Of a stretch of DNA of 9,383 nt, positions 6,075 to 9,383 are shown in pieces. The position numbers and the translations under genes are program-made. Below the pieces are notes generated by a model. The model searched no databases and was not told the DNA's origin. It saw only the letters and a program-made list of their open reading frames with translations. Source of the stretch: PWPS01 sp964573145 (GTDB taxonomy: Bacteria; Patescibacteriota; Minisyncoccia; Minisyncoccales; PWPS01); the NCBI GenBank assembly GCA_964573145.1, contig CAZNIM010000028.1, positions 1-9,383 on the forward strand, in the 5' to 3' direction. How positions within the stretch are numbered: the stretch's first letter is position 1; every line of letters begins with the position of its first letter.

Positions 6075-7763
6075 TTATTGCAAGTATGCTTCTTGAGCAT
6101 ATTGCCTTAACATTCTTTCTGAGTTGAAGAAAGAGGCGTTTATCGCTATTGTGTACTGCATCACCTCTATCCATTCTTCTTTTTGGTCGTAGTAAAGCGG
6201 AATTATATCTTTTTCCAGGCGCTGATAAAGGTCTTCGGCATCTCGCACGAAAGAGTCGTCGGACTCATAATCGGTTTCCAGTCCGATTGCCCAACCGGTT
6301 TTACCGGCAATATATCCTTCGAGCCACCAACCGTCAAGGGTGCTTAAGTGCGGGACTCCGTTATGTGCGGCTTTCATACCACTGGTTCCCGAACCTTCGT
6401 TGGGTGGAAGCGGGTTATTGAGCCACAAGTCGACTCCCGAAATCATCTTTTTGGCTACATTCATATCATAATTTTCAAGAAAGACTATCTTTATCTTATC
6501 TTTCAATTCTTCCTTGATTCTAATTACCTCCTTAATCATATCCTTGCCCGCGTTGTCGTTGGGATGAGCTTTACCCGCGTAAATTATTTGCAAAGCTCCA
6601 ACCTCTTCGTTTATCTGGAGAAGTCGGTCGATGTTTTGGAAAATTAAGTTGGGTCGCTTATAGGTAGCGAACCTTCTGGCGAATCCGAGCGTAAATATAT
6701 CGGGAGAGAGCTCGGTTCCGGTCTTTTCTTTAACATAATCAATCAGCTCCATTTTTGTTTTTTGATGAGCTTCTTCTATTTTATTTTTGGGAATATTAAA
6801 TGCGTTTCTGAGTGAAAGGCTGCACTTTCTCCATCCCGGGATATGCTCATCGAAGAGTTTCTGAAATTCCGGTGAAGTCCAGGTTTGAGAGTGGGCTCCG
6901 TTGGTTATTGCCGCTATATTATAATTGGGAAACATCTCTGCCGATACTTCTTGATGCTTTCTGGATACTCCGTTTATATATGAACTGAAATAAGTTGCCA
7001 GTCTGCTCATATTTAATCCGTTTTCAATGATCGAAGAGGGGAGATTGGTCGGAAAGTCGGGTTGCAGTTCTTTTACCATCTCCATCGGGAAAATATCATG
7101 ACCGGCTTCAACCGGTGTATGAGTTGTAAAGACACATTGCCTTCTTATTTTTTGAACTTCTTCGCCGGCATTTTCAAAATCGAATGAGAGCGGTTTCGGT
7201 CTTATTCTTGATATTAATTCTATTGTTGCCAAGGCGGCGTGTCCTTCGTTAAGGTGGTATTTTTCTATATTTTCATATCCCATATCGGACAAAAATCTGA
7301 CCCCTCCTCGACCGAGAATAATCTCTTGCAAAAGCCTGTATCGTTGATCGCCGCCGTAAAGATGATCGGTAAGTGAGCGGTATTTTTCATCATTCTCCTC
7401 CAAATCGGTATCCAGAAAAAAGACCGGAATTTGTCCTCCCGATCTGCCGACTATTACATACTCCCAGACTCTTATTTTAACTGTATCAGAGGCTATTTTT
7501 ACATTGGTAAAACCGACCTCTCTAAGTTGTGAAGTATCATAATTATCATCTTTTTCCATCTGCTCACCGTGCTCATTTAAAACCTGCTTAAAATAACCTT
7601 TTTTATTTAAAAGTGTAATTCCGAGCATCGGGAGAGATAAATCGGCCGCCGATTTCAAAGTGTCACCGGCTAAGACTCCCAATCCGCCGCTGAAACTCTT
7701 AATATCATTCTTGATAGCGATTTCCATGCTGAAATAGGCGATTTTACGATCTATTTTTTTCAT
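6075..7763 (-). CDS. glgP: Alpha-glucan (glycogen/maltodextrin) phosphorylase, compact GT35 type
   Basis: The enzyme releases glucose-1-phosphate from the non-reducing ends of alpha-1,4-glucans with phosphate and pyridoxal phosphate, in the cytoplasm. The 562-aa protein shows the family hallmarks in order: AYFSMEIA (9-16), SGGLGVLAGD (25-34) at the glucan and phosphate site, HLNEGHAA (170-177), THTPVEAGHD, RFATYKRP (364-371), and SGTSGMKAA with the predicted PLP-binding Lys464. It lacks the roughly 100-residue N-terminal domain found in the longer bacterial relatives of about 700-850 aa, and so resembles the shortest members of the family. It converges on the HD gene and is divergent from the sugar dehydrogenase. 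A 26-nt leader without Shine-Dalgarno is predicted. The identity of the glucan substrate is open. Confidence 0.93.
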   Translation of the reverse strand: MKKIDRKIAYFSMEIAIKNDIKSFSGGLGVLAGDTLKSAADLSLPMLGITLLNKKGYFKQVLNEHGEQMEKDDNYDTSQLREVGFTNVKIASDTVKIRVWEYVIVGRSGGQIPVFFLDTDLEENDEKYRSLTDHLYGGDQRYRLLQEIILGRGGVRFLSDMGYENIEKYHLNEGHAALATIELISRIRPKPLSFDFENAGEEVQKIRRQCVFTTHTPVEAGHDIFPMEMVKELQPDFPTNLPSSIIENGLNMSRLATYFSSYINGVSRKHQEVSAEMFPNYNIAAITNGAHSQTWTSPEFQKLFDEHIPGWRKCSLSLRNAFNIPKNKIEEAHQKTKMELIDYVKEKTGTELSPDIFTLGFARRFATYKRPNLIFQNIDRLLQINEEVGALQIIYAGKAHPNDNAGKDMIKEVIRIKEELKDKIKIVFLENYDMNVAKKMISGVDLWLNNPLPPNEGSGTSGMKAAHNGVPHLSTLDGWWLEGYIAGKTGWAIGLETDYESDDSFVRDAEDLYQRLEKDIIPLYYDQKEEWIEVMQYTIAINASFFNSERMLRQYAQEAYLQ

Positions 7764-7795
7764 ATTTAATTAAGAAGTAAATTGTTTCTTTTTCA

Positions 7796-7824
7796 ATTGT
7801 AACAAAATAAATAATTTTAAACAA
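7796..7824 (-). promoter_or_regulatory. Promoter of the glucan phosphorylase gene
   Basis: On the - strand, TACAAT (complement of 7796-7801) is preceded by TGT, giving an extended -10. TTGTTT (complement of 7819-7824) lies exactly 17 bp further upstream as a partial -35. The predicted transcription start is near 7789, about 26 nt before the ATG. No repressor operator or riboswitch-like structure is recognisable in the leader. Confidence 0.55.
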
Positions 7825-7841
7825 AGCAAACTTGTTTTTTA

Positions 7842-7850
7842 TGTTATAAT
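7842..7850 (+). promoter_or_regulatory. Extended -10 promoter for the sugar dehydrogenase and pyruvate-kinase-like genes
   Basis: TATAAT sits at 7845-7850, with TG at 7842-7843, forming TGnTATAAT as at mreC. No -35 hexamer is seen at 16-18 bp spacing. The start would be near 7857, giving a leader of about 22 nt that has no Shine-Dalgarno. It shares the 115-bp divergent region (7764-7878) with the - strand promoter. Confidence 0.6.
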
Positions 7851-7878
7851 TCATATATAAAAACCAAATATCAAAGCC

Positions 7879-8991
7879 ATGTCTAAAAAAATAATAGCGA
7901 TAATCTTGCTTCTCGCCGCAATTTCGTGGGGAGGATACTCGATGCGCGATAAGATATTTCCACTCTTTTTTACCCCTCAGGATAGACCGGCGGGAGTTGA
8001 AGACGGGCTGACCTTGGAAGATATCGAAGAGCCGGAAATTTTTGTCGACAATTTGGAAATTCCTTGGGAGTTGGTCTTTTTAACTGATCAGGAGATGCTC
8101 GTTACCGAAAGGCCGGGAAGAGTTTTGTTTATCGGTGAAGGTAGTGAGGAGTACGTAATAGATGAAGTTGATCATATCGGAGAAGGAGGACTTTTGGGAA
8201 TGGTAAAGCACCCCGACTTTGAAGAAAACGGATATCTCTACATATACATGACGACCGATGTCGATAACAGGGTGAAGAGATATATATTTGATGACGGTGA
8301 GCTCGTCGAGGACAGAACGATAATCGATAATATTCCGGTGGCCAGATTTCATAACGGAGGAAGAATAAAGTTCGGGCCCGACGGATATCTTTACATAACT
8401 ACCGGAGACGCTCAAGAAACCGCTCTTTCACAAGACAGAGACTCTTTAGCCGGAAAGATTTTAAGAATTACCGATCAGGGAGAGATTCCCGAAGATAATC
8501 CTTTTGACACCGAGATTTACTCTTATGGACACAGAAACCCACAAGGGATAACTTGGGATAATGAGGGTAGACTTTGGTCAACTGAACACGGCCCCCGAGC
8601 CAGAGATGAGCTCAACTTGATTGAGTCGGGAAAAAACTACGGCTGGCCGGAAATAGTCGGAGATGAAGAGGAGGAAGGAATGGAAACACCAGTTTTACAA
8701 TCCGGAGACGACTACACCTGGGCGCCGAGCGGAGCCGTCTTTTGGGACGGATCAATATTTTTCACCGGACTTCGCGGATCGGCAATTTATGAAGCCAGGA
8801 TCGATAACGGTGATGTAGATGACTTTTTAATTCACTTTAAAGAAGATTTTGGAAGAATGAGAACAATTAGTGAGGGTCCGGACGGAATGTTTTACGTTTT
8901 GACGAACAATACCGACGGCAGAGGAACTCCGGGAGAAAACGATGATAAAATTATTAAGATTAATCCCGATATATTTAGAATAAACGACTAA
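7879..8991 (+). CDS. PQQ-dependent sugar dehydrogenase (glucose/sorbosone dehydrogenase family), membrane-anchored
   Basis: Members of this six-bladed beta-propeller family oxidise aldose sugars with pyrroloquinoline quinone and act outside the cytoplasmic membrane. The 370-aa protein has an N-terminal hydrophobic helix (about 5-20) without a lipobox cysteine, so it is an uncleaved anchor or a signal peptide. Key family positions are present: His158 in HNGGRI (the catalytic base position of soluble glucose dehydrogenase), GHRNPQG (217-223) with Arg219 and Asn220, DELNLI followed by NYGWP (253-257), APSG, and Arg326 and Arg328 in GRMRTI. These correspond by motif alignment to the PQQ contacts of the Acinetobacter enzyme. 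Blade repeats of the GPDGYLYITTGD type are visible. It is co-oriented with the next gene after 4 bp. Substrate and electron acceptor are unknown; no PQQ synthesis gene is in the window. Confidence 0.9.
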   Translation: MSKKIIAIILLLAAISWGGYSMRDKIFPLFFTPQDRPAGVEDGLTLEDIEEPEIFVDNLEIPWELVFLTDQEMLVTERPGRVLFIGEGSEEYVIDEVDHIGEGGLLGMVKHPDFEENGYLYIYMTTDVDNRVKRYIFDDGELVEDRTIIDNIPVARFHNGGRIKFGPDGYLYITTGDAQETALSQDRDSLAGKILRITDQGEIPEDNPFDTEIYSYGHRNPQGITWDNEGRLWSTEHGPRARDELNLIESGKNYGWPEIVGDEEEEGMETPVLQSGDDYTWAPSGAVFWDGSIFFTGLRGSAIYEARIDNGDVDDFLIHFKEDFGRMRTISEGPDGMFYVLTNNTDGRGTPGENDDKIIKINPDIFRIND

Positions 8992-8995
8992 TCAA

Positions 8996-9383
8996 ATGGA
9001 AAAAAGAAAAACAAAAATTATTGCCACCGTCGGACCGGCTTCGGTTGAAGAGAATGTGTTTTTAAAAATGATTGAAGAAGGGGTCGACATAATCAGAATA
9101 AACACGGCTTACAGCAGTAAAGGGCAGCTTCAGAAAATTGAGGATAATATGAAAAAGCTTCCCGACGGTGATAAGCCGGAAGTGATATTCGATATCAGGT
9201 CGATAGAAGCGACCGATAAGATAACCGATTATAATCCTGAGATGGTCGCCGTATCCTTTTCCGAATCCAAGGAGCAATTAAAAGCGATAAAGGATAAGCT
9301 CGAGGGTTGTAAAATAATCGCCAAAATTGAATCGAATAGGGGAGTTGAAAATTTTGAAGAGATTCTTGAATTTTCTTGGGGAG
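8996..9383 (+). CDS. Pyruvate-kinase-like protein lacking the B domain (5' part, cut by window end)
   Basis: The visible 129 residues align with the N-terminal half of the pyruvate kinase barrel: KTKIIATVGPAS (5-16), GVDIIRIN (29-36), PEVIFDIRS (61-69), VAVSFSESKEQL (84-95), IIAKIES (107-113) and the start of the next helix (GVENFEEILEF). Arg34, Asn36, Asp66, Lys110 and Glu112 match catalytic or metal-site positions. The B domain of about 100 residues, normally between the Asp-Thr-Lys-Gly-Pro-Glu strand and the VA.SF strand, is reduced to about 15 residues. The GPEIR part is absent, and the potassium-ligand Ser and Thr positions read Ala38 and Ile67. The ATG at 8996 is 4 bp after the dehydrogenase stop, without Shine-Dalgarno. 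It may be a divergent pyruvate kinase or a paralogue with another role. Confidence 0.8.
   Translation, partial: MEKRKTKIIATVGPASVEENVFLKMIEEGVDIIRINTAYSSKGQLQKIEDNMKKLPDGDKPEVIFDIRSIEATDKITDYNPEMVAVSFSESKEQLKAIKDKLEGCKIIAKIESNRGVENFEEILEFSWG

Noticed and set aside
6149..6647. Two overlapping plus-strand reading frames inside the phosphorylase gene
   Set aside because: They are antisense shadows of a gene with complete family motifs, with no start signals or recognisable protein features.

Overview
The window looks like a piece of a compact, streamlined bacterial chromosome, most probably a Candidate Phyla Radiation (Patescibacteria, Parcubacteria-like) genome. This is an inference from several traits: base composition that looks moderately AT-rich, gaps of 1-6 bp or overlaps between genes, unusually short versions of known families (MreD about 101 aa, glucan phosphorylase 562 aa, a pyruvate-kinase-like protein without its B domain), no Shine-Dalgarno sequence before any of the nine starts, and TAA at all eight visible stops. 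No mobile element, CRISPR array or tRNA was found.

Layout. Bases 1-237 are the 3' end of a 23S rRNA, followed by a tRNA-less spacer and a complete 5S rRNA (about 330-445) enclosed by a long precursor helix. An intrinsic terminator (469-498) closes the rRNA operon. An extended -10 promoter (512-520) then drives a tight + strand gene run: mreC, a short mreD, a class B penicillin-binding protein (PBP2 type), greA, lysS and an HD-domain hydrolase. It ends at a strong terminator (6030-6064). The converging - strand gene is a compact GT35 alpha-glucan phosphorylase. A 115-bp divergent promoter region separates it from a + strand pair: a membrane-anchored PQQ-type sugar dehydrogenase and, 4 bp later, a pyruvate-kinase-like gene cut by the window end.

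How the genes fit together. The first block links the rRNA operon to cell elongation (MreC, MreD, PBP2), transcription-elongation rescue (GreA), lysine tRNA charging (LysS) and an HD phosphohydrolase of unknown substrate. The second block concerns carbon: phosphorolysis of storage glucan, possible periplasmic or surface oxidation of sugars, and a lower-glycolysis-like enzyme. I see no clearly new multi-gene system. The most interesting items are the B-domain-less pyruvate-kinase homologue with changed active-site residues, the apparently leaderless mreC promoter, the uniform lack of Shine-Dalgarno sequences, the half-length MreD overlapping the PBP2 gene, and the 24-position helix around 5S rRNA.
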